Shown piece by piece: positions 41,017 through 49,933 of a stretch of DNA of 64,000 nucleotides (its first letter is position 1; each line of letters begins with the position of its first letter). Under the pieces are notes generated by a model. The model searched no databases. It was not told the DNA's origin and was given only the letters and a program-made list of their open reading frames with translations. A program made the translations under genes and the position numbers. Origin of the DNA: Burkholderiales bacterium (GTDB lineage Bacteria; Pseudomonadota; Gammaproteobacteria; Burkholderiales; Burkholderiaceae_E); the NCBI GenBank assembly GCA_020248665.1, contig JADCHE010000052.1:1-64000 (forward strand), in the 5' to 3' direction.

Positions 41017-42189
41017 TCAGCCGCGCGCGAGCCTGCGCTCGACCGCGCGCACGAAGAACGCGACCCCGAGCGGGATCGCCGCGTCGTTGAAGTCGTACGC
41101 GGGGTTGTGCACCTCGCAGCCGCTCTCGCCGTCGCCGTTGCCGATGTTCAGGTAGCAGCCGGGCACGCGCTCGAGCATGAACGAGAAGTCCTCGCTCGCC
41201 ATGATCAGCGGCGGGTCGCGCTGGACGTTGTCCGCTCCGACCAGTTCGGCACACACCGACGCGGCGAACTCGGCCTGGACGGGGTCGTTGACGGTCGGCG
41301 CGAAGTTCACGCGGAAGTCGACGCTCGCACTCGCGCCCATCGCCGCGGCGACGCCGGCGGCGGTGCGCGCGATCCGCTCGCCGATCATCGACATCGTCGC
41401 GTTCGAGAACGCGCGCACCGTGCCGGAGAGACGTGCGGTCTGCGGGATCACGTTGTAGGCGTCGCCCGCGTGGAACTGGGTGATCGACAGCACCGCGGTG
41501 TCCACCGGCGCGACGTTGCGCGAGACGATCGTCTGCAGCGCCGACGCGATCTGCGTGCCGACCATGATCGGATCGACGCCGGTCTCGGGCCGCGCGCCGT
41601 GCGCGCCCACGCCGACGATGTCGACGTCGAAGAACGCGCCGCCGGCCATCATCGGGCCGGAGCGGACCGCATAGCGGCCGACCGGCAGCTTCGGGCGGTT
41701 GTGCATGCCGAAGATCGCGTCGCACGGGAAGCGCTCGAAGAGCCCGTCCTCGATCATCGCCTTCGCGCCGCCGAGCCCCTCCTCTGCCGGCTGGAACACG
41801 AAGTGCACCGTGCCGTCGAAGTCGCGGGTCGCGGCGAGCACCTTGGCGGCGCCGAGCAGCATCGCGGTGTGGCCGTCGTGGCCGCAGGCGTGCATCCGAC
41901 CGGCGTGCGTCGAGCGGTGCGCGAAGGTGTTGCCCTCCTCGATCGGCAGCGCGTCCATGTCGGCGCGCAGCCCGATGCGCCGCGTCGACGTGCCGTTGCG
42001 CAGCACGCCGACGACGCCGGTACGCCCGACGCCACGGTGCACCTCGATGCCGAACGACTCGAGGCGCTCGGCGACCAGCGCCGCGGTGCGCGTCTCGGCG
42101 AAGCCGAGCTCGGGATGCGCGTGCAGGTCCCGGCGCCACGCGGTGAACTCGGCGTGATGGGCCTCCACCAGCGGCGGCAGTCGGGTCAT
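41017..42189 (-). CDS. M20 family amidohydrolase (hippurate hydrolase-like)
   Basis: 390 residues of the M20D peptidase/amidohydrolase family. Metal ligands are in HACGHDGHTAMLLGAAKVLA and FQPAEEGLGGAKAMIEDGLF, and the substrate-lid motif GAHGARPETGVDP is present. Such enzymes remove N-acyl or amide groups from amino acids (hippurate, IAA-amino acids, N-acetyl amino acids). It is the last gene of the pxp operon, 23 bases after pxpA, which suggests it supplies or uses an amino-acid amide related to 5-oxoproline metabolism. Confidence 0.9.
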   Translation of the reverse strand: MTRLPPLVEAHHAEFTAWRRDLHAHPELGFAETRTAALVAERLESFGIEVHRGVGRTGVVGVLRNGTSTRRIGLRADMDALPIEEGNTFAHRSTHAGRMHACGHDGHTAMLLGAAKVLAATRDFDGTVHFVFQPAEEGLGGAKAMIEDGLFERFPCDAIFGMHNRPKLPVGRYAVRSGPMMAGGAFFDVDIVGVGAHGARPETGVDPIMVGTQIASALQTIVSRNVAPVDTAVLSITQFHAGDAYNVIPQTARLSGTVRAFSNATMSMIGERIARTAAGVAAAMGASASVDFRVNFAPTVNDPVQAEFAASVCAELVGADNVQRDPPLIMASEDFSFMLERVPGCYLNIGNGDGESGCEVHNPAYDFNDAAIPLGVAFFVRAVERRLARG

Positions 42190-42212
42190 CTCGTTCTCCC
42201 CGGATGTGCGGC

Positions 42213-42974
42213 TCAGGCGGCCGCGACCGCCACGTCGGCGGTGCGCAGCGCCTCGCGAAGCGCCTTCACGAACGGCACCGCGGTCGGCTTGTCGCCGTGG
42301 ATGCAGATGGTATCGGCGCGCACCGGCACGACGCTGCCGTCGACCGCGACCAGCGTACCCTCGCCGACCATGCGCAGCACCTGCGCGACCGACTCGGCCT
42401 CGTCGACGATCAGCGCGTCGGGCCGCGTGCGCGGCGCGAGCGTGCCGTCGGCCATGTAGCGCCGGTCGGCGAACACCTCGCAGCGCACGTCCAGGCCCTC
42501 GTCGCGCGCGACGCGCTCCATGATGCTGCCGGCGAGCACGTAGAGCATCACCCCGTCGCCGAGCGCCTTCACCGCGCGCGCCAGCCCGCGCGACAGCGCC
42601 TCGTCCTTCGCGGCCATGTTGTAGAGCGCGCCGTGCGCCTTCACGTGGTGCAGCCGCGCGCCCGCGGCCTGCGCGAACGCGCGGACCGCACCGGCCTGGT
42701 AGAGCACCAGGTCGCGGACCTCGCGCTCGGTGACCTGCATCGTGCGCCGGCCGAAGCCCTGCAGGTCGGGCAGGCCGGGGTGCGCGCCGATCGCCACGCC
42801 GTGCCTCGCCGCGAGCGCGGTGGTCGCGGCGATCGTCCCCGGATCGCCCGCGTGGAAGCCGCAGGCGACGTTCGCAGACGTGATCCAGGGCATCAGCCCG
42901 GCGTCGTCGCCCATCGTCCACGTGCCGAAGCCCTCGCCCATGTCGGCGTTCAGGTCGATCGTCGAAGTGTCCAT
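42213..42974 (-). CDS. pxpA: 5-oxoprolinase subunit PxpA (LamB/YcsF family)
   Basis: 253 residues. The family blocks are DLNADMGEGFGTW, SANVACGFHAGDP, HPGLPDLQGFGRR, and HHVKAHGALYNMAAKDEAL. With PxpB and PxpC it hydrolyses 5-oxoproline to glutamate using ATP. The ATG at 42974 is chosen over 42989 because GGAG lies nine bases upstream; the latter would overlap pxpC. The next gene is the M20 amidohydrolase. Confidence 0.94.
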   Translation of the reverse strand: MDTSTIDLNADMGEGFGTWTMGDDAGLMPWITSANVACGFHAGDPGTIAATTALAARHGVAIGAHPGLPDLQGFGRRTMQVTEREVRDLVLYQAGAVRAFAQAAGARLHHVKAHGALYNMAAKDEALSRGLARAVKALGDGVMLYVLAGSIMERVARDEGLDVRCEVFADRRYMADGTLAPRTRPDALIVDEAESVAQVLRMVGEGTLVAVDGSVVPVRADTICIHGDKPTAVPFVKALREALRTADVAVAAA

Positions 42975-42975
42975 C

Positions 42976-44028
42976 TCAGCGTTCTCCATCGAAGGGGTGG
43001 CCGCAGGTCGTCCGCACGCCGGCGACCCGCTGCCGGTGCTCGACCGCGAGCCGGTGCGCGAGCCGGTCGGCCTCGTCGAGCTCGACGAGCCGGAACCTCA
43101 CCCGGCATCCCGGCGCGGCCTGCGCCAGCAGCGGCTCGGCGGCCGACGCGGCCTCGAGCATGCGAGGATACCCCCCGGTGGTCTGGTGCTCGACCAGCAG
43201 CACGACCGGCAGCCCCGCGGGCGGCAGCTGCACCGTACCGAAGGCGACCGGCTCGCTCGCGAGCTGCGGCAGCCCGCGCGAGTCGAGCGGATCGCCTTGG
43301 AGCCGCAGCCCCTGGCGGTTGCTCTGCGCGCCGACCGTCCAGGCCGTGTCGAGCAGCGCGGCGCGCGCAGTCGCCGACAGCAGCCCGAAGTGACGGCCGG
43401 CGAGCACCGGCAGCTCGATCTCCGGCCACGTGGTCGGCAGGCCGTCGGGCAGGTGCCACGACGGCCACGGTCGGCCCGCGGCGGGGTCGTCGCGACGCAG
43501 CACCGCGGCCGCCCGCGAGCGCGCGAGCGCGGCCGCGTCCGCGGCGAGCGGCAGCCGGTCGCCTGCGGCGAGCCGCGCCGGGCCGATGCCGGCCGCGAGG
43601 TGCCCGCTGCGGCTGCCGAGCACCTCGGGCAGCGCGAGGCCACCCGCGATCGCGAGCCAGCTGCGCCAACCGGCCTCGGGCGCCTGCCAGCGCAGCGTCG
43701 CGCCGGCGGGCACGAACACCGGGCGGTTGGCCGGCAGCGCGACGTCGGGCCCGCCTTCGTCGGCCCGCGCGACACGGCAGGCATGGCGCGCGCCGACGCA
43801 GGCGATCCACGCGTCCGCCTCGAGGCGCAGCATCGGGCCCGGACCCGTGAGCTCGAGGCCCGCCGCGCCGAGGGCGTTGCCGACCAGCGCGTTCGCGAGC
43901 GCCATCGCGCGCGGGTCGGCGGCGCCGCCGCGTGACAGCGCGATCGCCGCGCGCCCGGGGCGGCCCTGGTCCTGCACGGTGGTCAGCAGCCCGGGCTTGA
44001 GCACCTCGATCGCGGGCGCCTCGCTCAT
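42976..44028 (-). CDS. pxpC: 5-oxoprolinase subunit PxpC (carboxyltransferase-like)
   Basis: 350 residues. N-terminal IEVLKPGLLTTVQDQGRPG, the SRGGAADPRAMALANALVGN segment and the C-terminal VVLLVEHQTTGGYPRML motif are diagnostic of the biotin-dependent carboxyltransferase-like family that includes PxpC. It acts with PxpB and PxpA on 5-oxoproline. It is separated from pxpB by 136 bases containing two strong palindromes, unlike the usual tight pxpB-pxpC arrangement. Confidence 0.93.
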   Translation of the reverse strand: MSEAPAIEVLKPGLLTTVQDQGRPGRAAIALSRGGAADPRAMALANALVGNALGAAGLELTGPGPMLRLEADAWIACVGARHACRVARADEGGPDVALPANRPVFVPAGATLRWQAPEAGWRSWLAIAGGLALPEVLGSRSGHLAAGIGPARLAAGDRLPLAADAAALARSRAAAVLRRDDPAAGRPWPSWHLPDGLPTTWPEIELPVLAGRHFGLLSATARAALLDTAWTVGAQSNRQGLRLQGDPLDSRGLPQLASEPVAFGTVQLPPAGLPVVLLVEHQTTGGYPRMLEAASAAEPLLAQAAPGCRVRFRLVELDEADRLAHRLAVEHRQRVAGVRTTCGHPFDGER

Positions 44029-44031
44029 GGT

Positions 44032-44068
44032 GCCCCCACGGGCCTGCGGCCCAGCCCCCCGTGGGGGC
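44032..44068. repeat. Long hairpin between pxpB and pxpC
   Basis: GCCCCCACGGG starting at 44032 pairs with CCCGTGGGGGC ending at 44068 (11-base stem). It begins three bases upstream of the pxpC start codon. Confidence 0.8.
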
Positions 44069-44073
44069 GCGCT

Positions 44074-44097
44074 GCCCAGCGCCTGCAGGCGCTGGGC
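44074..44097. repeat. Perfect 24-base palindrome between pxpB and pxpC
   Basis: GCCCAGCGCCTG is followed directly by its reverse complement CAGGCGCTGGGC. Together with the neighbouring hairpin it makes an unusually structured operon spacer. Confidence 0.9.
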
Positions 44098-44164
44098 GCT
44101 ACGCCGGCGGCGGGCGATACCCGCCGAAACCCCGGCTCCGCCCTCCGATGCGATCGTGCGGCGC

Positions 44165-44917
44165 TCACCGACGGCTCCACATCCGCTCGAAGGTCGCGAG
44201 ATCGATCGGCTCGAAGCGCACGGTGTCGCCCTCGCCCATCAGCGAGGGCCGCGCGCGCGACGGGTCGAACAGCCGCGCCGGGCAGCGGCCGATCAGGTTC
44301 CAGCCACCCGGCGTCGGCGTCGGGTACACCGCGGTCTGGTGCCCGGCGATCGCGATGCCGCCCTCGGGTACCACCGGCCGCGGCGACGCGCGCCGGTCGA
44401 CCCTCAGCGCCGGATCGAGCCCGTCGAGGTACGCGAAGCCCGGCATGAAGCCGATCACGATCGCGGTGAAGGTGCTCGCCGCGTGGCGCTGGGCGACCTC
44501 GGCCGGCGACAGGCCGACGGCGCGGGCGACCTCGTCGAGGTCGGGCGCGAGCGACGCGTCGTAGCAGGCGGGCAGCACCACGCGGCGCCCCGGGGGCGCC
44601 TCCCAGTGCAGCGCGTCGGCCGCGCAGCCGCGCAGCCACTCGAGCGCAGCCTCGCGGTGCGCGGCCCGCGTGCGGCCGCCCTCCTCGTCGGGCAGCCGCA
44701 CGGCGAGCGTGCGCACGCCCGCGACCGCCTCGGCGCAGAACGCCGGCGGCTTCGCGCGCAGCCGGGCGGCGAGCGCGCGCGCGGCGACGTTCGCGTCGGC
44801 GTGCCCGCCCCAGTCGACCATCACCCAGCCGTCGCCGCAGACCTGCACCTGGATGCCGTAGAGCGGCCCCGAGGGCGCGGCCGTGCCGCGTTCGGTGCCC
44901 CGACCGTCCGAGCGCAT
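44165..44917 (-). CDS. pxpB: 5-oxoprolinase subunit PxpB (allophanate hydrolase subunit 1 family)
   Basis: 250 residues. The family blocks are PPGRRVVLPACYDASLAPDL, the FTAIVIGFMPGFAYLDGLDP motif, and VPEGGIAIAGHQTAVYPTPT followed by GGWNLIGRCP. It is the kinase-like partner of PxpC in the 5-oxoprolinase complex. Its start lies four bases after the TPP enzyme stop, so the two are co-translated. The segment before about residue 20 is longer than in many homologues. Confidence 0.92.
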   Translation of the reverse strand: MRSDGRGTERGTAAPSGPLYGIQVQVCGDGWVMVDWGGHADANVAARALAARLRAKPPAFCAEAVAGVRTLAVRLPDEEGGRTRAAHREAALEWLRGCAADALHWEAPPGRRVVLPACYDASLAPDLDEVARAVGLSPAEVAQRHAASTFTAIVIGFMPGFAYLDGLDPALRVDRRASPRPVVPEGGIAIAGHQTAVYPTPTPGGWNLIGRCPARLFDPSRARPSLMGEGDTVRFEPIDLATFERMWSRR

Positions 44918-44921
44918 CGGC

Positions 44922-46580
44922 CTACACGCTCCCGTCGACCATGAGCTCGATCAGCTTCGTCCCCGGACGCCGGAACGCGTCCGCGAGCACGTCGCGGACC
45001 GCGCGCGGGTCGTCGACGCGCACCGACTGAACGCCCATCGACGCGGCCAGCGCCGAGAAGTCGACCGGCGGATCGGCGAAGTCCATGCCGACGAAGCGCC
45101 GGCTGCCGTGGAACGACAGCAGCCGCTGCTTGATGATCCGGTAGCCGCCGTTGTTGACGAGCACGACGTTGAGCGGCAGGCGGTGGTGCGCGGCGGTCCA
45201 GAGCGCCTGGATCGTGTACATCGCGCTGCCGTCGCCGGTCAGGCACGCGACCGGTCGCCCCGGATGCGCGAGCGACACGCCGACCGACGCGGCCAGCCCC
45301 CAGCCGATGCCTCCCGAGGCCATCGCGTGGTAGCCGAACCGCTCGCGGTAGCGCAGCAATGCGGGCACGTGGCGCGACGCGGTCAGCGCCTCGTCGACGA
45401 GGATCGCGTCGTCGGGCAGTGCGTCGATCGTCTGCAGCACCGCCCAGTCGGTGTCGATCGGGCGGTGCGCGGCGGCGCGAGAGATCGTCGTGACGAGCGC
45501 CTCGCGGCGTCGGGTCCAGTCGTCCGCCGCGAGCGCGGCGACGCGGGCCCGCGCGCGCGCCGCGTGCGCGTCGCCGCCCGCCGCCTCGAGCGCCGGCGTC
45601 AGCACGCGCAGCGTCTCGCGGACGTCGGCGAGCACCGCGAGCTCGACCGGCCAGTTCTTGGCGACATGCCGCTCGATGAGCCCGACCTGCACGAGCGGCA
45701 TGCCGGGCGGCATCGGCTCGACCTCGCTGTAGACCGACATGCACAGCGGGTCCGCGCCGACGACGACCAGCAGGTCGTGCGCGGCCAGGGTCTCGCGGAC
45801 CTTCGGCTGCGCCCGCGGCAGCGTGCCGCGGTAGCACGGATGGTCGGACGGGAAGTGCGCGCCGTTGCCCACCGGCTGCTGCCAGACCGCGCAGCCGAGC
45901 GCGCGCGCGAACGCCGCCGCCTCGTCCAGCGCGTCGCTCTTCACCACCTCGTCGCCGACGATCATCACCGGCCGCTCGGCCGCGAGCAGCCGGCGTGCGA
46001 GCGCGTCGACGAGCGCGTCCGACGGGCGCACGCGCGTCTCGACGCGGCTGGAGGCGAGCAGGTCGAGCTCGGCCTCGGCGTTGAGGATGTCGCCCGGCAG
46101 CGAGACGAAGACCGGTCCGGTCGGCGGCGTGGTCGCGATCTTCGCGGCGCGCCGCACGATGCGAGGCAGGTCCTCGAGCCGGTTCACCTCCACCGCCCAC
46201 TTGACCAGCGGCTCGGCGATGCGCACCAGCGGCTCGTAGAGCAGCGGCTCGGTGAGCCCGTGGCCCTGCTCCTGCTGGCCCGCGGTCAGCAGCAGCGGCG
46301 TGCCGGTGAACTTCGCGTTGTAGAGCGCGCCCATCGCGTTGCACAGGCCGGGCGCGACGTGGACGTTCGCGGCGACGAGCCGGCCCGACGCGCGGCCGAA
46401 GCCGTCGGCCATGCCGACGACGACGCTCTCCTGCATGCCGAGTACATAGGCGAGGCCCGGATGCTCGGGCAGCGCGTGCATGATCGGCAGCTCGGTCGTG
46501 CCGGGGTTGCCGAACAGGTGCGTGATCCCCTCGTCCTCGAGCAGCCCGAGGAACGCGGATCGGCCGGACAGGCGGGGCAT
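44922..46580 (-). CDS. Thiamine pyrophosphate enzyme, benzoylformate decarboxylase-like
   Basis: 552 residues with the three TPP-enzyme domains. The N-terminal glutamate that activates TPP is in FGNPGTTELPIMHALP, as in benzoylformate decarboxylase. The TPP/Mg motif is GDGSAMYTIQALWTAAHH continuing to VLVNNGGYR. The ATG at 46580 is preceded by GGAG at eight bases. The enzyme would decarboxylate a 2-oxo acid (benzoylformate or similar) in the cytoplasm. It opens the operon that continues with pxpBCA and an M20 amidohydrolase, an unusual association. Confidence 0.88.
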   Translation of the reverse strand: MPRLSGRSAFLGLLEDEGITHLFGNPGTTELPIMHALPEHPGLAYVLGMQESVVVGMADGFGRASGRLVAANVHVAPGLCNAMGALYNAKFTGTPLLLTAGQQEQGHGLTEPLLYEPLVRIAEPLVKWAVEVNRLEDLPRIVRRAAKIATTPPTGPVFVSLPGDILNAEAELDLLASSRVETRVRPSDALVDALARRLLAAERPVMIVGDEVVKSDALDEAAAFARALGCAVWQQPVGNGAHFPSDHPCYRGTLPRAQPKVRETLAAHDLLVVVGADPLCMSVYSEVEPMPPGMPLVQVGLIERHVAKNWPVELAVLADVRETLRVLTPALEAAGGDAHAARARARVAALAADDWTRRREALVTTISRAAAHRPIDTDWAVLQTIDALPDDAILVDEALTASRHVPALLRYRERFGYHAMASGGIGWGLAASVGVSLAHPGRPVACLTGDGSAMYTIQALWTAAHHRLPLNVVLVNNGGYRIIKQRLLSFHGSRRFVGMDFADPPVDFSALAASMGVQSVRVDDPRAVRDVLADAFRRPGTKLIELMVDGSV

Positions 46581-46664
46581 GCGGAGGTCTCCTCGCGGAT
46601 CAGGGCGCCAGCGTGCCACGGCACGGACGCGGCCGGTAGCACGCCCCCCGGGGATCGGACCGCG

Positions 46665-47915
46665 TCACGCGCCGGCCGCGCCGCGCACGACGAGTCGCCA
46701 CAGCGACGTGGTCTCGGCGGCGCGCGCCGCATGCAGCGGGTCGCTCCGATCGACCGCCTTGCGGTGCGCGGGCCGCGCGTCGAGCCGGCCGGCGACCTCG
46801 AGCCCAGCCGCCTCGAAGGCGGCGAGCAGCGACTCGCGGGTGCGCAGCCCGAGGTGCTCGGCGAGGTCGGACAGCACGAGCCAGCCCTCGCCGCCGGGCG
46901 CGAGGTGCGCGGCGAGGCCCTGCAGGAACGCGCGCAGCATCCGCCCGTCCTCGTCGTAGACGCCGCGCTCGAGCGGCGACGCCGGCCGGGCGGGCACCCA
47001 CGGCGGGTTGCAGACGACGACGCCGGCACGGCCTTCGGGGAAGAGGTCGGCGCGCACGACCTCGACGCGGCGCTCCAGGCCGAGCCGCATGACGTTCTCG
47101 CTCGCGCAGTCGATCGCCCGCGGGTCGAGGTCGGTCGCGACGACGCGCGCGGCGCCGCGTCGCGCGAGCACCGCGGCGAGCACGCCGGTGCCGGTGCCGA
47201 CGTCGAACGCGGTCGCGGGCGGTGCTCCGCCGGGCCACGGGGCGCGCGCCACCAGTTCGACGTACTCGGCGCGCGTCGGCGCGAAGACCCCGTAGTGCGG
47301 GTGGATGCGACCGCCGCTCGCCGGCACGTCGATGCCGCGCACCCGCCACTCGTGCGCGCCGACGAGTCCCTGCAGCTCGCGCAGCGAGACCACCGACGGC
47401 CCGTCGCCCTCGCCCCAGGCTTCGGTGCAGGCCACGTGCAGGTCGGGCGCGCGGCGCAACGCGCTGCGGTGCCCGGCGTCGAGCCCGATCAGCAGCATGC
47501 CCAGCGTGCGCGCCCGCTGCGAGCGGAGCTGGCGCACGCGGTCGAAGGTCTCGCGCGCGGAGCGGACCGGTGTACGCTCCGACGCGCGTGCGCCGGGTGC
47601 CGACGCCTTCGGGCCGCGGCCGCGCGCCGGTCGGTCGACGCGCGAGGCGAGCGCGAGCAGCAGCTGGCGCGCGTTCTGGAAGTCGCCTCGCCACAGCAGG
47701 CCGACGCCCTGCGCGGCGAAGCCGTAGGCGTCGTCGGCGCGTGTCGTGTCGTCGACGATCAGCACGCGTTTCGGCGGCGGCGCGCCACGCTCGGAGCGCC
47801 AGCGCGCGGACCGCGGTTCGCCATCCTCGATCCAGTGCAGGCGCGGCGGCGCGGCGCCGTCCGGGGGGGGCGGGGCGGCGCTCAGAACAACTCGTCCCGG
47901 CGCAGGTAGCGCCAC
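46665..47915 (-). CDS. SAM-dependent methyltransferase with NPPW motif, start uncertain
   Basis: About 416 residues from a GTG at 47915, or 366 from a GTG at 47765. The SAM loop is [20 protein letters not shown], the acidic motif [15 protein letters not shown], and the catalytic motif [13 protein letters not shown] of N5-glutamine or RNA guanine N2 methyltransferases. The conserved-looking part begins about [19 protein letters not shown], upstream of 47765, but there is no ATG in frame. The region holds an eight-G tract (47863-47870) that could hide a frameshift. The 47915 start overlaps the pseudouridine synthase by 34 bases and has no clear ribosome binding site. Confidence 0.75.
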   Translation of the reverse strand: MALPAPGRVVLSAAPPPPDGAAPPRLHWIEDGEPRSARWRSERGAPPPKRVLIVDDTTRADDAYGFAAQGVGLLWRGDFQNARQLLLALASRVDRPARGRGPKASAPGARASERTPVRSARETFDRVRQLRSQRARTLGMLLIGLDAGHRSALRRAPDLHVACTEAWGEGDGPSVVSLRELQGLVGAHEWRVRGIDVPASGGRIHPHYGVFAPTRAEYVELVARAPWPGGAPPATAFDVGTGTGVLAAVLARRGAARVVATDLDPRAIDCASENVMRLGLERRVEVVRADLFPEGRAGVVVCNPPWVPARPASPLERGVYDEDGRMLRAFLQGLAAHLAPGGEGWLVLSDLAEHLGLRTRESLLAAFEAAGLEVAGRLDARPAHRKAVDRSDPLHAARAAETTSLWRLVVRGAAGA

Positions 47916-48766
47916 TGGCCGACCGGCAGCGGACCGAGCGGCACGCCACCGCTGCGCACGCGCTTCAGGCCCACGACCTTGAGCCCGACCAGCTCGCACA
48001 TCCGACGGATCTGCCGCTTGCGGCCCTCGCGCAGCACGAAGCGCAGCTGGTCCTCGTTCGCCCACGAGACCTTGGCGGGCCGCAGCGTCACGCCGTCGAG
48101 CTCGAGGCCGTGGCGCAACCGCGCGAGGCCCGCGTCGTCCAGCGAGCCCTCCACGCGGACCAGGTACTCCTTCTCGACCGCACCGTCGTCGCCGATCAGG
48201 CGGCGCGCGACGCGGCCGTCCTGCGTGAAGACCAGCAGGCCGGTCGAGTCGATGTCCAGCCGGCCCGCCGGCGCGAGGCCGCGCAGATGGCCCGGCTTGA
48301 AGCGCAGCGGCGAGGGATCGCCGCTCCAGCGGTTCTCGGGGCGGATCAGCGTCGAGGCGGGCGGATGCCCGTCCTCGGCCTGGCCCGACACGTAGCCGAT
48401 CGGCTTGTTCAGCAGGATCGTGACCTGCTCCTCCTGGTGCCGCGCGGCCGCCGGATCGATCTCGATGCGGGCCTGCCGCGAGACCCGCGTGCCGAGCGTG
48501 GTCACGACCACGCCGTCGACCTTCACCCAGCCGTTCTCGATCCAGGTGTCGGCCTCCCGGCGCGAGCACAGGCCGAGCTCGCCCATCCGCTTCGACAGCC
48601 GCGGGGTCTCGCCGGACGCCGGGACCCCGTCGCGCCCGGGCGCCTGCGGCCGTGCGCCGGACGCTGGAGCGGCGCGCGCGCCGGCCGGCGCCGGGCGGCG
48701 CGCGGCGGGAGCGGTCGGGGGGCCGCGGCGGCCGGGGGCCGGGGGCTTCGGGGGGAGTCGGGACAT
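47882..48766 (-). CDS. rRNA pseudouridine synthase, RsuA/RluB/RluF family
   Basis: 294 residues. A proline/alanine-rich leader (about 1-55) precedes an S4 RNA-binding domain ([28 protein letters not shown]) and the catalytic domain with [11 protein letters not shown], the catalytic Asp in [20 protein letters not shown], and [18 protein letters not shown]. The enzyme converts a uridine in large or small ribosomal RNA to pseudouridine; the RluF/RluB choice is not resolvable. TATGAT at 48800-48805 (minus strand) is a fitting -10 box. It is upstream of, and slightly overlaps, the methyltransferase gene. Confidence 0.9.
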   Translation of the reverse strand: MSRLPPKPPAPGRRGPPTAPAARRPAPAGARAAPASGARPQAPGRDGVPASGETPRLSKRMGELGLCSRREADTWIENGWVKVDGVVVTTLGTRVSRQARIEIDPAAARHQEEQVTILLNKPIGYVSGQAEDGHPPASTLIRPENRWSGDPSPLRFKPGHLRGLAPAGRLDIDSTGLLVFTQDGRVARRLIGDDGAVEKEYLVRVEGSLDDAGLARLRHGLELDGVTLRPAKVSWANEDQLRFVLREGRKRQIRRMCELVGLKVVGLKRVRSGGVPLGPLPVGQWRYLRRDELF

Positions 48767-48799
48767 GGGTGCGGCGGCCACGCAAGGCGGCCGACCCGC

Positions 48800-48805
48800 A
48801 TCATA
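48800..48805 (-). promoter_or_regulatory. Probable -10 box (TATGAT) of the pseudouridine synthase gene
   Basis: ATCATA on the plus strand reads TATGAT on the minus strand, 33 bases upstream of the start codon at 48766. Confidence 0.5.
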
Positions 48806-48835
48806 GCCGGCCGGCGGCACGCCCCGCCGCGCAGG

Positions 48836-49819
48836 CTATGCCGGTGCGACGAAGCGCGCGAGGATCGCCGCGTGCCGGTGCGGCCACTCTCGCAGCGCGC
48901 CGCCGTCGTCGCCGTGGAGCACGCCGCGCAGGAACGCGGTCGTGAGCTCGCGCGTCGCGGCCTTGACCCGGGCGTTCAGCTCGAGGCCGCCGGGCGCGGC
49001 GCGGTCGGTGAACATCGAGTGCGAGCCGCCCGCGAACACCGCGAGCACCTTGCGCTCGCCGCCGACCGCGTCGAACAACGCGACCCGGTCCTCCGCCCCG
49101 CTCCAGTAGCCGGGGATGCGGATCACGTCGTCGGTCGCGGTCACGTGCAGGCTGGGCAGGCGGACCGGCTCGAGGATCGGCCGCGGCGACGGCGCGCCGT
49201 AGAACGGCGGGGCCGAGATCGCGATCGCGGCGCGGATCCGCGGCTCGGAGAGGTCGACGGGGCGGCCGTCGCGCTCGACGCGCGCGCCGGCGGCGAGCAG
49301 CGTCGTGTTCGCGCCGTAGGAGTGGCCGGCCGCGACGACGCGGTCGGCGTCGAGGCGCTCGGCGAGCGGGCCTGCGAGGACCGTGTCGAGCGCGAAGCGC
49401 AGGTCGCCGACCCGCGCGATCGCCTCGTCGGCGCGCGCGGCCGCCTGCAGGCGCTCGACCAGCGCGAACGGGCTCCCGGCGGCCCAGAGACTGCGGTCGC
49501 TGCCGACGTGCTGCAGGTGCAGGCTCGCGAAGCCCTCGTCGGCCCAGTGCGTGCCGAGCCAGCCGTAGCCCGCGCGCGAGCCGCCGATGCCGTGCGAGAA
49601 GACCACCAGCGGCGCCGGACGGGCCGCGCTCGCGGCGCGCGGCAGGTACAGCCGCATCGGCACCGGGCGCACGCGGGCGGCGTCGAAGGCGTCGAGGTCG
49701 AGCGGGTCGTGGCGGCGCTCCTGCGCGCGCGGCGCACGGGCACCCGGTACCGCGCCGAGGGCCACGAGCGCGGCGGCGGCGGTGCCGGCGAGGATCAGCG
49801 ATCGGCGGCGCAGGTGCAT
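48836..49819 (-). CDS. Exported alpha/beta hydrolase (dienelactone hydrolase/PAF-acetylhydrolase-like)
   Basis: 327 residues. The N-terminus HLRRRSLILAGTAAAALVAL is a Tat-like signal (twin arginines followed by a hydrophobic stretch and AxA-type cleavage region). The catalytic Ser is in VAAGHSYGANTTLLA; the oxyanion region is VVFSHGIGGSRAGYGW; the acid is likely in TATDDVIRIPG and the histidine in FAGGSHSMFTD. Members of this group hydrolyse esters or platelet-activating-factor-like lipids. Predicted periplasmic; substrate unknown. Confidence 0.82.
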   Translation of the reverse strand: MHLRRRSLILAGTAAAALVALGAVPGARAPRAQERRHDPLDLDAFDAARVRPVPMRLYLPRAASAARPAPLVVFSHGIGGSRAGYGWLGTHWADEGFASLHLQHVGSDRSLWAAGSPFALVERLQAAARADEAIARVGDLRFALDTVLAGPLAERLDADRVVAAGHSYGANTTLLAAGARVERDGRPVDLSEPRIRAAIAISAPPFYGAPSPRPILEPVRLPSLHVTATDDVIRIPGYWSGAEDRVALFDAVGGERKVLAVFAGGSHSMFTDRAAPGGLELNARVKAATRELTTAFLRGVLHGDDGGALREWPHRHAAILARFVAPA

Positions 49820-49933
49820 GGCGGGCGGGGGGCCGGGTTGTTCCGGATCCGTCGAGCGGGGCCGTCGGACCTTTCACCACTCGGCTGCGGGGTGCACCAG
49901 GCATGGTAGAACGGGCGGCGCCGAGGAGCCGCC

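Noticed and set aside
41017-42459. Plus-strand coding through the M20 amidohydrolase gene
   Set aside because: The minus strand encodes a complete M20 enzyme with metal-binding motifs; the plus-strand continuation is arginine-rich and without domains.
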